A stretch of DNA of 64,000 nt from Azorinus chamasolen (Eukaryota; Mollusca; Bivalvia; Cardiida; Solecurtidae): contig OY755244.1 of NCBI GenBank assembly GCA_963576725.1, positions 84,873,121 to 84,937,120 on the forward strand, in the 5' to 3' direction. Below the pieces are notes generated by a model, which searched no databases, was not told where the DNA came from, and saw only the letters and a program-made list of their open reading frames with translations. Position 1 is the first letter of the stretch. Every line of letters begins with the position of its first letter. The translations under genes and the position numbers were made by a program. Below are positions 54,190 to 63,866 of this stretch, one piece after another.

Positions 54190-54250
54190 ACTACAGGAGC
54201 TTTCTGCACTACTCTCACCCTGCATTAAGCTCCCACCTGTACTAAAAACT
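54190..54250. mobile_element. Family C right-arm fragment
   Basis: CAGGAGCTTTCTGCACTACT ... CTGCATTAAGCTCCCACCTG. It lies about 90 bp from the exon 1 donor. Confidence 0.5.
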
Positions 54251-54342
54251 AAAAGTGATACCTTTTTTAGTGAACTTTTGAATTTTACTGAATTCTTGAA
54301 AAATGTTTTGGTTTACAATTTTATTTTGGTCTCTGTACTTAC

Positions 54343-55569
54343 CAAGTTTGTGCAGCGTTTATCTATAAGATACCCGCCGCCACTAACATCCTTCCCATTA
54401 TAACATAGCTGGACATTTTCAAGAAGTCGTTTCCGTATAAACTGCATTGTATAGACACAAATAGCAGAATTGGAATTTTCACTTCCAGGGTCATCTGTAA
54501 ATACTCCGATGAGAATATCCTCTGCGGACCGTAATCCAAAACTAAGTTGTAATTTTTTCGATGCCTGAATAATTTCTGCAGCTTGTATATAATTATATTC
54601 CTTACCAGTACTCTCTGATCGGCACACAATAGGCATATCAATATACGAATAATAATGGGTATCCTCCTGACAAATCTGAATAATTTTTGAAACTACTTTC
54701 GATGAGCTGCCAGTTGAAAATGGTGATTCGTACTGTTGGGTTAAGAAATAGCTGTAGATGTCCGAACTAAATCCAGTCACATATTTTATCAAATACTCTG
54801 GTCTAACATTCTTCTTTAGAAAAATTCCTGAGAGCTGGACTTTAATACTAGCTGTTTTCTCATAAAATTCAAAAAATCTTTTTCGTCCTAAACTTCTTGT
54901 ACTAATTGCAGGTACCTCACCACGCAACTTCCTTGTTATATCATCACTGCCCCCAGAAAAAGTTGTTGCCACATAAAGGGCCTCTGACTGCAAATCTGGG
55001 GGCCCTGGGGCAATGAAGGCTACAGTTGACGCTTCCGGTGAATTTGCAGCAACTGCATAATCAGCAACAGACCCAACTTCATCTGTGTCATAAAAATAAT
55101 GAGCTCGAGAGATATTTTTCAAGTTTCTGGATTCACATGCCCCCTGATACACACTTCCGCATGTTAATATTTTTTCTCTCATTCCCTTGTAGTGTATAAG
55201 AAGCTTGTTGTAATTATCTGTCAAGTTTCGGGGATGTGAGCAGGATACCTCTTTAGCGGAAGGTAGACACTTTGTACTATCATTAACTGGTCCGGTATGC
55301 ACTTCTTTGACCACACTCAGGTCTGAATCCAGTTCATAGATTCTGTTTACAGCACCAACAAATACTCTACCCCATTCAGTGACAACCATATGGTTTAGTT
55401 CGAAGTTTTTTGCTATTACTCCATCTCCTAGGGCTTTAACAGCAACAATACCATTGATGTTTTGTTTCTCTTCTCTATACATGCCCTCCGTAACGACACT
55501 TCCGCAGACAGAGATCAAACCAAGAACTACTAGAATATGAAAGATCCTCACTGTATATCTTTTTTCCAT
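54343..55569 (-). CDS. Plexin coding exon 1: signal peptide and most of the Sema domain
   Basis: The first coding exon is 409 codons, phase 0 at its end, with donor TTG|GTAAGTA. The ATG has A at -3 and G at +4, a good context. Residues 8-22 are hydrophobic (FHILVVLGLISVC), a signal peptide. From about residue 40 the Sema propeller follows with plexin hallmarks: MVVTEWGRVFVGAVNRIYEL (61-80), TGPVNDSTKC (92-101) and the paired cysteines C101/C110 and C137/C145. Further cysteines (300, 316, 371, 389, 406) fit later propeller disulphides. Sequons lie at N96, N115 and N152. It binds semaphorins outside the cell. A secreted semaphorin is the alternative, but the GPV-D--KC motif and the PSI exon downstream favour plexin. 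Confidence 0.93.
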
Positions 55570-55570
55570 T

Positions 55571-55594
55571 TTATCCTGCTTTACAAGTACGCAT
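55571..55594 (-). promoter_or_regulatory. Short upstream ORF before the plexin start, with possible splice acceptors
   Basis: An ATG starts a seven-codon frame (MRTCKAG) that stops one base before the plexin ATG. Two possible acceptors lie nearby: ...TTTTCAAAACAG|CATAAC retains this upstream ORF, while ...TTGTAAAGCAG|GATAAA, six bases before the ATG, removes it. Both have weak pyrimidine tracts. Confidence 0.3.
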
Positions 55595-56337
55595 ACTACA
55601 AGTTATGCTGTTTTGAAAATATCCATTAACGAAAATCCACTTCATACAATTCCAGCATTTTATCTCCAGATTTTCTCATACTTTTCACCTTAATTCCATT
55701 CAGTCAGCTGTATCTTTTTTTGCCATTCCCAAAAGGACAATTGTGGCAATATATGACCAGGTCTGTCAGAATTTGCATTCCCTCAAACAAGTTAATTTCT
55801 TCAATGATGTTCTTGCCGTGATTTCGTTCTATGTTCCCTGTGCCTCTGTTCTGAACGCCCTATTACATTAGAGCTTCGTTCTATTTTCCCCGTGCCTCTG
55901 TTCTGAACGCCCTATTACATTAGAGCTAATTCAATCTACATCTTTTGGCTTCACTTGATGGTTTAGTTCCATCCGTCAATATGAAAACTTCAAAATATCG
56001 CCTAGACTCGGTCAAAATTGTTTATGTTCTCTCAGACGGAATTAGTTCATTCATTCGAAAGCACATGTGCCTCGTCTGGTTTTAATATTCTGTGATCCTC
56101 TCTAAGATTTGTATATATAAATACATGTAAACCAGCCGCCAGTTTAAGTGCCTCCACTTGTGAAAACGCAATCGGTCCGCTGGAATTCTGCGAGTTGACG
56201 CTGAAATTAGATAAAAATGCCATTCATTCAGTAAGCCAACATGGTTTTGTAACAGTTCTGTACTAACATGTATACTTCATCATTGAGATGATACACATGT
56301 CATACTGGTACATAATATAACTGAACTCTTTCCACAC
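55595..56337. other. Repeat-poor upstream region of plexin coding exon 1
   Basis: Together with exon 1 this forms the longest stretch in the window without any A-H element. It holds a direct tandem duplication of about 50 bp at 55827-55926 (CCTCTGTTCTGAACGCCC in both copies). It also holds an AT-rich TATATATAAATA tract near 56112 that could act as a TATA-like element. A promoter or 5' UTR is plausible but not shown. Confidence 0.3.
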
Positions 56338-56556
56338 TTAATCCATTACCCCATAGGCTATTTTTAGACCCAACCTCTTTGAATAAATCTACCGAAAAGG
56401 AGCATTAACTAAAGAAAAGGAATATTTTAGAATTCTGTAGTTTGAAACCATTGTGATAAATAGAGCATTTGCTCCTAAAGGAGCAAATGCTCTATTTATC
56501 ACAACGTTTTCACAAAGTGACTTTTACAGAGTCGTCAATATGAGGGAAAGGGTTAA
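56338..56556 (-). mobile_element. MITE family A
   Basis: TTAATCCATTACCCCATAGG ... TTTGCTCCTAAAGGAGCAAA ... GAGGGAAAGGGTTAA. First element upstream of the plexin first coding exon. Confidence 0.8.
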
Positions 56557-56764
56557 CCCTTACAATGCTGGGTTTTCAAATGGATCCTTCCAGATTTGAC
56601 ACTAGACTGTCTCATGCCAAATCTGGAGGGAAAATTATTCTATAAACTACAAAGAATGGCAAACGGTGTGGACCCTGATCAGAGGGCTCTACCCGGAGCC
56701 CTCCTGTCTGGGTCTACACCATTTACAAAGTTGTTTAACTCAGTTCACACATTGTAACAGTTAA
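56553..56764 (+). mobile_element. Family G variant
   Basis: TTAACCCTTACAATGCTGGG start. Two palindromes: CCAGATTTGACACTAG/...CAAATCTGG and CAGAGGGCTCTACCCGGAGC. TTAA end. Confidence 0.55.
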
Positions 56765-56779
56765 AATAACTTCCATCTG

Positions 56780-57125
56780 CAAAATCTGTTGTCTGCTTCA
56801 GTTCTTACAGTACATATTTTCTTGTATTTCTTATCGAAAAACAGTACCGCAGATCAAACAGTTCAGATCCTGATGTACTGCTCCAAGTCTCTCGTATGGA
56901 TACAAACTATTTGTATGCTTGATCATAAACGCATCGATGCAACGAGCTAAAGATGTCGTTATCTTATCCCACTAAACGGTTGCCGTGATAGATATAAATT
57001 GTCAGGTAACAAATGAGCTTTATCATGAGAATTTTCTTCCATTTTCTGTAAAACAGATATGTTTCAAACAGACTGAATCCAGATGATATGTTGAGTTACT
57101 GTGACTCTACAACTATCTGAATAGA
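56780..57125. repeat. Two family H-like pieces
   Basis: 56860-56935 (CAAACAGTTCAGATCCTGAT ... GGATACAAACTATTTG) and 57058-57125 (TTTCAAACAGACTGAATCCA ... ATCTGAATAG). Confidence 0.4.
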
Positions 57126-57128
57126 AAC

Positions 57129-57500
57129 TACAGTGAGATCTAGCAAATGCAACCACTAAACTGAAATCTAATTCTTTATTTTCAAAACGGTGGTAGTTTA
57201 ATGAGGGAAAAATAATAAACACAGCTCCCATAGGAGCTTTTATAACACTTTCAACCTGCATTAACCCATTCCCTCATATTGACGTCTTTTGACACCCCTG
57301 TAAAAGTCACTTTTCAAAACTATTGTGATAAATAGAGCATTTGCTCCATAGGAGCAAAAGCTCTTTTTATTATAATGGCTTCAAAACTACACAATTCTAA
57401 TTTTTACCTTTTTGCTAGTAAATGCTCCTTTTCGATAGATTTATTCAAAGAGGTTGTTCCTAAAAATAGCCTATGAGGTGGTAGGTTAGGCAACCTAAGT
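57129..57500. mobile_element. MITE family C with A inserted, right end lost
   Basis: CAGTGAGATCTAGCAAATGC ... ACAGCTCCCATAGGAGCTTT ... CAACCTGCA, then A, then GCAACC. Confidence 0.55.
57261..57488 (+). mobile_element. MITE family A inserted in C
   Basis: TTAACCCATTCCCTCATATT ... TTTGCTCCATAGGAGCAAAA ... GAGGTGGTAGGTTAG, placed at the C motif CTGCATTAAGC. Confidence 0.75.
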
Positions 57501-57508
57501 CTCCTATG

Positions 57509-57748
57509 TTAATGCTTTCCTTCATATAAATGCTTTTTCACACATTTGCAAACAAAGTAGATCCAGATCAGATAACTCCTATAGGAGCCGTCTGATCAGG
57601 GTCTGCCTGACATGGTATGGATCTGATTCTACAGATTTTGTCAAAGCAAAAATATTCTTGCAAAGTTCACATTAATATAAACATCAGCTAATTAATAGTC
57701 ATGATGTCATTATTTTTCACATGAGTGATTGAAGACGGAAAGGGTTAA
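57509..57748 (-). mobile_element. MITE family B
   Basis: TTAATGCTTTCCTTCATATA ... GATAACTCCTATAGGAGCCG ... GGAAAGGGTTAA. Confidence 0.7.
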
Positions 57749-57787
57749 AATATAATGTGGTTGCTTTGTGCTGTATCATGAAGTATT

Positions 57788-58136
57788 GCTTTACTCCAAG
57801 AGTATTCAAGTAAAATATGACATCATGAATAATGGGTCTACTCTGTTTGCAAAGGCATGAAAACTTTTTATGCACTTGCAAACTTTTTTACGCCTTTTCT
57901 GTTCAATATTCATGCAAGAAATTATGACATCATGAATATTTATTAGCTGAAGTTTTATAATGTAAGCCTTTCAAAGAATTTTTTGCTTTGACAAAAAACT
58001 GTAGAATCAGATCTACTGTATATCATGTCAAAAGCAAACAGAGCAGACCCTGATCAGACTGCTCCAATATGGTCTGATCTGGGTCTACTCTGTTTACAAA
58101 TTTGTGAAAATGTGTTTATATGAAGGAAAGTGTTAA
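57788..58136 (+). mobile_element. Two family B copies, the first reduced
   Basis: 57788-57870 joins the left domain to GGGTCTACTCTGTTTGC with the hairpin lost. 57888-58136 is nearly complete but its tip is reduced to GACTGCTCCAATATGGTC. Confidence 0.65.
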
Positions 58137-58389
58137 AAGGAGGGAATATCAAGTTCAGGAATAACAGAGAATGACAGATTCTGGACACAATGCTGTTATA
58201 TTTTCCAATATCTCTTACTGACATTCAACATCAACATCAAAGCCAATTCAGCTTGCGAAATCCATGATAAATCTGAATGATGCCAACTGCTTTAGCCATT
58301 ACGTTTTTATACTGGGATTTATTGATAACACTCACTTTAAAGTCCCAGTGCTTTCTGGTAATACAGAAGAACCTCTTTACAGCAGCCCT

Positions 58390-58618
58390 TTAACCCATTC
58401 CCACATATTGTCTCCTTATGACGCCTCTGTAAAAGTCACTTTTCAAAACCATTGTGATAAATAGAGCATTTGCTCCATAGGAGCAAATGCTCTAGTTATC
58501 ACAATGGTTTCAAAACTACAAATTTCTAAAATATTCCTTTTCTCTAGCAAATGCACCTTTTTGGTAGATTTGACCAAAGAGGTATGACCTACAAATAGCC
58601 TATGAGGGAATGGGTTAA
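58390..58618 (+). mobile_element. MITE family A next to a C end
   Basis: Complete A. Just before it TACAGAAGAACCTCTTTACA is a C terminus, so A probably entered a C copy. Confidence 0.75.
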
Positions 58619-58649
58619 CAAAGTAACGATATCATGAATATTAACCCAA

Positions 58650-59081
58650 ATTAATCCATAAATAAACTTTTCTATGCCTTTGCAAACAGAGTAGACCCAG
58701 ATTTATCGAAACCATCATTCTGATCAGGGTCTGATCTCTTTGCTTATATGATATTGATATGACTATACTGTTTCTGACATCAATGTGCTATTTTAACCCA
58801 TTCCTGCAAAGGCTATTTTTAGATCCAACCACTTTGAATAAATCTACCGAAAAGGAGCATTAACTAGAGAAATGGAAACTTCTTGAATTTTGTAGTTTGA
58901 AACCATTGTGATAAATAGAGCATTTGCTCCTATAGGAGCAAATGTTCTATTTATCACAATGGTTTCACACAGCGACAGTTACAGAAGCGTCAAAATGCGG
59001 GAATGGGTTAACAACTAATCTAATTATTTTATTTAAAATTCATAATGTCATTATTTCTTACATGAACGTTCATTGAACAGA
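58650..59081 (-). mobile_element. MITE family B with A inserted
   Basis: B minus (TTTGCAAACAGAGTAGACCC ... CATCAATGTGCTATTT), A at 58793-59011, then B resumes CAACTAATCTAATT ... CATTATTTCTTACATGAACG. Confidence 0.65.
58793..59011 (-). mobile_element. MITE family A inserted in B
   Basis: TTAACCCATTCCTGCAAAGG ... GCATTTGCTCCTATAGGAGC ... GGGAATGGGTTAA. Confidence 0.8.
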
Positions 59082-59290
59082 GACTTAATTAGTTTAACTT
59101 TTATAATGACACAAGAACACAGGGTGTTTGACCATGGCAGAGCTGTAAAATCACCATCTATATTATTTCATAAGCAAATAAAGAAGACGCTGATCATTAT
59201 GTAACAGCTACTACAGACCTAGGAGCCATCTGATAATGGTCTACTCTGTTTACAAATGTGTTAAATAACTTATCTATGGAGTAAAGGATT
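59082..59290 (+). mobile_element. MITE family B, eroded
   Basis: ATAATGACACAAGAACACAG ... AGCTACTACAGACCTAGGAG ... GGAGTAAAGGATTA. Confidence 0.55.
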
Positions 59291-59365
59291 ATATATGTGT
59301 CACAGTGTGTAGGTTTATTATCACTTGTACGGTCTCAGCTATTGGCTACTCTCACCTGTATCCTG

Positions 59366-59564
59366 ATCTGAGCTATTCAATAAATCTACAGAAAAGGAGC
59401 ATCAAATAGAGAAAAGGAAAGTTTTAGAATTTTTGTAGTTTGAAACCATTGTGATAAACAGAGCATTTGCTCCTATAGGAGCAAATGCTCTGTTTATCAC
59501 AACGGTTTCAAAAGGTGACTTTTGAAGAGGCGTCAAAAGGCGTCAATATGAGGGAATGGGTTAA
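59366..59564 (-). mobile_element. MITE family A, left end lost
   Basis: ATTCAATAAATCTACAGAAA ... GCATTTGCTCCTATAGGAGC ... GAGGGAATGGGTTAA. Confidence 0.7.
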
Positions 59565-59803
59565 AATCAACACTTAATTCCTGTACATGTAATCTGCAAA
59601 AATAGTGATCTTCCTCAACTATATATTTAAATACATTTTTCTTCCATTTCATTTCAAACAAAGTTGTCAAACTGTCAAATTTCATTGTCAAAGTTCCAAA
59701 CAGTATGGATCCTGATGAGATGCCGAGTTACTTGGCGTCTCATTTGGATCTAAACTGTTTGCAATTTTTTTAACAAATTCACAGCTCATGTGTAAGGAGT
59801 TAA
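59565..59803. mobile_element. Family H element
   Basis: Near-perfect hairpin AACAGTATGGATCCTGATGA ... TCATTTGGATCTAAACTGTT at 59697-59764. Ends TGTAAGGAGTTAA. Confidence 0.55.
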
Positions 59804-60021
59804 ATCACGGAAATGTAATCTGCACAGACATGCAGTCAATATGCTTTCAGTTAGAGAATATTGGAAAAGACAATAACGCAAGGGTAATAAATTTGGCCGC
59901 TACAATAAACACCCTGCAGCCGGTACTCAGCCCTGTGTTCAATAAGCTATCAGAAAAAAATTAACTGCCTTCGAAGAACACCGAAATTAACCCTTCTCCT
60001 GCAGTTAAAATAGTGGTCTCC

Positions 60022-60216
60022 TTAACCCATTCCCTCATAGGCTATTTTTAGATAAAAACCTCTTTGAATAAATCTACCGAAAAGGAGCATTTACAATAGA
60101 AAAGGATGATTTTAGAATTGTGCAATATTAAAACCATTGTGATAAATAGAGCATTTCAAAAAGTGACAAAAGTTTACAGAGTCGTCAAAAGTCGTCAATG
60201 TGAGGGAATGGGTTAA
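60022..60216 (-). mobile_element. MITE family A, hairpin deleted
   Basis: TTAACCCATTCCCTCATAGG ... GATAAATAGAGCATTTC joins AAAAAGTGAC. TTAA end. Confidence 0.7.
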
Positions 60217-60234
60217 ACACTCATCTGCTGCAAT

Positions 60235-60535
60235 TTAACCCTTTCCTCCATAAATACACATTTCTATGCCTCTGTAGAAGTCACCTGCTGAAACCATTGT
60301 GATAAATAGAGCATTTGCTCTATTTATCACAATGGTTTCAAACTACAAAATTCAAAGATTTTCCTTTTTTCTAGTTAATGCTCCTTTTCGGTAGATTTAT
60401 AAAAAGCGGTTGGATCTAAAAATAGCCAATGAGGGAAAGGGTTATAATAGAGCAAATGCTCTTTTTATCACAATGGTTTCAAGAAGTGACTATTACAGAG
60501 GCCTAGAAAGGCGCATTTGTGGAGGAAAGGGTTAA
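60235..60535 (+). mobile_element. MITE family A plus an extra A half
   Basis: 60235-60445 is complete but with a tip shortened to GAGCATTTGCTC. 60446-60535 is a second A right half of the other orientation (GAGCAAATGCTCTTTTTATC ... GAAAGGGTTAA). Confidence 0.65.
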
Positions 60536-60763
60536 AAAACTTGAACAAATCAAAAGAAGCAAAAATTGTGACAGATAGAAACGCTAGAAAACAATTATTA
60601 CTGATGGATAATGGTATCTACAGGTGTGAACATTATGTAGTTATTTCCACTTTGTACCTGCTATTCTCATTACTTTTTACATAATCATACAGTAAAACCA
60701 CGCTTATCCAACGTTTAGAAAAGAATTCAGAACCTTTTAGTCAAGTGGCTCAGCAGAGACAGC

Positions 60764-61218
60764 TTAACCCTTTACTCCATTAACCCTTTCCTCTATAATT
60801 TTAAATACACCTTTCTACACCTCTGTAAATATCACCTGTTGAAACCATTGTGATAAATAGAGCATTTGCTCCTATAGGAGAAAATGCTCCATTTATCACA
60901 ATGATTTCAAACTACAAAATTCTAAAATGTTCCTTTTCTCTAGTTAATGCTCCTTTTTGGTAGATTTATTCAAAGTAGATGGATCATAAAATAGCCTATG
61001 AGGGAATGGGTTAATATCCATGTAAGAAATAAAGGCATCATAGATATTAATTAGGTTAATTGTTATAATAGCACATGGACGCAGGAAGTTGTGACCATGG
61101 AAGAAATTGTAGAATCATTATCAATTCCATAAGCAAACAGAACAGGCCCTGATCGGACGGCTCAGTAACAGGAACCATCTGAGCTGGGTCTACTCTATTG
61201 TCAAAGACAGAGAAGGCA
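60764..61218 (+). mobile_element. MITE family B inserted in C, with A inside
   Basis: TTAACCCTTTACTCCAT is cut by A (60780-61014) and resumes TATCCATGTAAGAAATAAAG. The hairpin is diverged (CGGACGGCTCAGTAACAGGA) and the right end is shortened. Confidence 0.65.
60780..61014 (+). mobile_element. MITE family A inserted in B
   Basis: TTAACCCTTTCCTCTATAAT ... TTTGCTCCTATAGGAGAAAA ... GGGAATGGGTTAA. Confidence 0.8.
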
Positions 61219-61536
61219 TATTTAATGCAGAGTGAAAGTTATGTAGAAAGCTCCTTTGGCAGCTTTCTGCATGACTTTCATCCTGCATTTAGCTGTCTAA
61301 AAGTCCCATATGATAGTTGAATGTTTGGATTCATGGGGTTTTACTGTATCTAAGGAAAAATAACGAGAGTATCGGCATATTTACATGAATTGACAATATA
61401 CAAATACACAACTTGTGTACCATTATACTTCTAACATATGTTTCCTGTGCAACCTGATATGTGACCATTTGAATTTTAGATTATAATGTTCTGTTCAACA
61501 CATGGTTTTCATCTAAATATCCAGAGCTACAGATAA

Positions 61537-61688
61537 TGGTGCGTACTCAAATACTAAAATCATCATTTCTCTACCAAACCCTATACTGTGACCGCTCTTT
61601 AGAATCGTCTCTTTGAGATGGTTCTAAAGAGTGGTCACAGTATAGGGTTTGGTGGAGGAATAAAGAAGTTATTCTTGAAAATGTGTTT
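61537..61688. repeat. Hairpin family D
   Basis: CTCTACCAAACCCTATACTG ... CAGTATAGGGTTTGGTGGAG, same flanks as the other D copies. Confidence 0.75.
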
Positions 61689-61769
61689 TTGAAAGTCTCT
61701 TAATGCTAACTTCGGGGATACAGAGTCAATTCTATTATAATCATTACCCTAAATATTCAGACTGATAAA

Positions 61770-62055
61770 ACTGAGGCAAATAGTGCAGACCCAAGATCAA
61801 ACTGCTGTTAAAGGAGCAGTTTTATCAGGGTCTACACTATTTGCAAATTCCATTGGCCTCAACTGCATGCTGGATTGACTTCCTTTACCTCATAGATCTA
61901 TACCATTTTGATTCCACTGCAAACAGAGTAGACCCTGTTCAAATGTTTCCTGTAAATCCAATTCTCACCAGGGTCTGCTCTTTTTTGCTTATAGAATAAC
62001 CAACATAACTGATGATGTCACTATTTCTTACATGAATATGCATGAAGTAATGGAT
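61770..62055. mobile_element. G/F-like hairpin and an eroded B copy
   Basis: 61776-61847 is a palindrome (GCAAATAGTGCAGACCCAAG ... GGGTCTACACTATTTGC). 61915-62055 is B minus with a deleted tip. Confidence 0.5.
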
Positions 62056-62203
62056 GAAAACGGTTGGAGAGTAGAGACATCATGTTTATCTGAGCATGAT
62101 TGTTCCCATGAACTTTGATGCTTGTCTTTAAAATGTTGCCTTGTATTTTATCAGGATAAGCATATTTGGAAAATTGGCAGCAGGAATTTGCCCTCTGTAC
62201 CTT

Positions 62204-62268
62204 AAACATCACCTGCAGTGATAAACTACTACCTGAAACATCACCTGCAGTGATAAACTGCTTACTGA
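62204..62268. repeat. Tandem duplication of about 31 bp
   Basis: AAACATCACCTGCAGTGATAAACT occurs twice. Confidence 0.7.
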
Positions 62269-62369
62269 AACCTGATTACCACCTGTAAGCAATTAAATAC
62301 TAATCTCGTTGACCAAGCTAACAAAGCCAGATGGTTTAATCTGAAATCACCCAGTTTGCCTGAATGAAA

Positions 62370-62668
62370 CCTTCTATGAGACCTTTGTAAGCAGAGTAGA
62401 CCAAGAAATCAGATAGTTCCCCGGCTGGTCAAGGTTTGATCTGTTCACTTCTATGTTACATTTTCTCTACTATCTGCCATGGCAATAAATTTCCTTATTT
62501 GATATTTATACAATAATCAAATTAACCATATTCTTCATATAAACGCCTTTTCATGTCTTTACAAACAGAGTAGACCAAGATCAAATGGATCCTATAGGAA
62601 CTGTATTCATATGACATTATAAAATAACAATCTAATTAATATTTATGATTCAACAGGGAAAGGTTTAA
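62370..62668 (-). mobile_element. Two degenerate family B copies
   Basis: 62370-62520 (GCAGAGTAGACCAAGAAATC ...) and 62522-62668 (TTAACCATATTCTTCATATA ... GATCCTATAGGAACTG ... GGAAAGGTTTAA). Confidence 0.5.
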
Positions 62669-62719
62669 TTAATATTCAAAATAGGTGAAGTCTTTCATGA
62701 ATATTCATCAGGTGATGTC

Positions 62720-62971
62720 TTAACCCTTTACTCCATGAATATCCATGTAAGAAATGATGACATCATGTATATTAATATGATTTTTTTAAATGGCATACTA
62801 ACACATGGATATTTTGCCAAAGTTGAAACTATGGAATCAGATCTATATTAATCCATAATCAAACAGAGCAGACCCTGATCAGACGGCTCCTATAGAAGCA
62901 AATGCTCTATTTATCACAATGGTTTCACGAAGTGACTTTTACAGAGTCATCAATATGAGGGAACGGGTTAA
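62720..62971 (+). mobile_element. B/A mosaic MITE joined at the hairpin tip
   Basis: TTAACCCTTTACTCCATGAA to CAGACGGCTCCTATAG is B. The sequence continues AAGCAAATGCTCTATTTATC as the right arm of A and ends GAGGGAACGGGTTAA. Confidence 0.8.
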
Positions 62972-63180
62972 CCCTTTACTAAGTGAATAAACAACACCCT
63001 GGCTATCAACTAACTTAACTTTTATAATTGCAAAAGAATTCTTTATTATGGTAGAAACTGCTGATTCAGATCAGATCTTTATCGTATCAAAAGCAAACAG
63101 AGAAGACCTGATCGGACAGCTCCTATAGGAGCCATCTGGTCTGGGTCTACTTTGTTTGCAAAGGCTTAAAAAGGTGTTAA
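62968..63180 (+). mobile_element. MITE family B
   Basis: TTAACCCTTTACTAAGTGAA ... CGGACAGCTCCTATAGGAGC ... AAAGGTGTTAA. Confidence 0.7.
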
Positions 63181-63236
63181 AGTTCTTGGATGAAGTTTGT
63201 CAACTCACGTATAATATGAAAACACCAGTCCCTTAC

Positions 63237-63292
63237 CTTCTCAAATTGTTAGTAACAACTCTTCAGAATCTTCTTGTCGATCAAAGACCAGA
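63237..63292 (-). other. Candidate non-coding 5' exon upstream of plexin
   Basis: Read on the minus strand, a 56-bp block is bounded by a good acceptor (ACTATCTCTTTTCAG) and donor (GAAG|GTAAGGG). It contains no ATG. It lies 7.7 kb upstream of the plexin start codon on the same strand, between two family B elements. This fits a 5' UTR exon, with splicing to an acceptor just before the plexin ATG. It could be a chance match, or an exon of another transcript. Confidence 0.4.
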
Positions 63293-63475
63293 CTGAAAAG
63301 AGATAGTTTATAATAATGGTTAATTACTGGGCATATATCCTTTGAATGGGCATATATCCTTTGAATTATGATATTTTTCCAAAGTGGCATGCTCAATCAT
63401 TTATTTAACAATACAGATAAATTAGAATTAGTTTGGACAAATTAGAATAAATTAGGATAAATATAGTATGCATAC

Positions 63476-63866
63476 TTAACACTTTCCTTTATATAAATGC
63501 ATTTTCATGCATTTGCAAATAGAGTAGACCCAAGTCAGACGGCTCCTGTAGGTCCTGTCTGATCAGGGTCTGCTCTGTTTGCTTTTGACATGATATAGAT
63601 CTGGTTCCATGCTTATAAAACGTTTTAGTTGAGTCTGAGTTCGTTCTCAAGTTTTTGATTGGTCAGATTTGAGCCTTTGGCTCAAATCTGACCAATCAAA
63701 AGCTTGAGAAAGGCTCAAATCTGACCAATCAAAAACTTGAGAATGAAAAGCTTGAGCCAAAGGCTCAAATCTGACCAATCAAAAACTTGAGAATAGGGAA
63801 AAGGTTACATATAACATATTCTCTGCTCTATGTCATCACATGAATATTCATCAAGAAAAGGGTTAA
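63476..63866 (-). mobile_element. MITE family B with a hairpin repeat inside
   Basis: B minus up to GATATAGATCTGGTTCCATG (about 63611) and again from TGTCATCACATGAATATTCA to TTAA 63866. The repeat at 63645-63796 lies between. Confidence 0.6.
63645..63796. repeat. Hairpin/tandem repeat of TTTTGATTGGTCAGATTTGAG
   Basis: One inverted arm (TCAAGTTTTTGATTGGTCAG) and three copies of its complement (CTGACCAATCAAAAACTTGA), with tip TGAGCCTTTGGCTCA present twice. Confidence 0.8.

Larger units (their letters stand above)
1824..55569 (-). other. Plexin gene, 5' part (span of four coding exons and three introns)
   Basis: The minus strand carries a plexin-type semaphorin receptor split over at least four coding exons: 54343-55569, 51287-51481, 14672-14794 and 1824-1924. 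All junctions are phase 0 with GT donors and AG acceptors, giving 548 complete codons plus two bases into the next exon. The introns are 2861, 36492 and 12747 bp and are packed with short DNA transposons. The rest of the receptor (further PSI/IPT repeats, membrane segment and GAP-like cytoplasmic domain) must lie beyond the left edge. Plexins are single-pass membrane receptors for semaphorins in axon guidance and cell motility. Whether this is plexin A or B cannot be settled from this part alone. Confidence 0.9.
60688..61348. mobile_element. MITE family C holding B, which holds A
   Basis: C ends CAGTAAAACCACGCTTATCC / GGGGTTTTACTG (TA-flanked). The C interior is cut at TTAA 60764 by B and resumes TTAATGCAGAGTGAAAGTTA. 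Confidence 0.7.
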
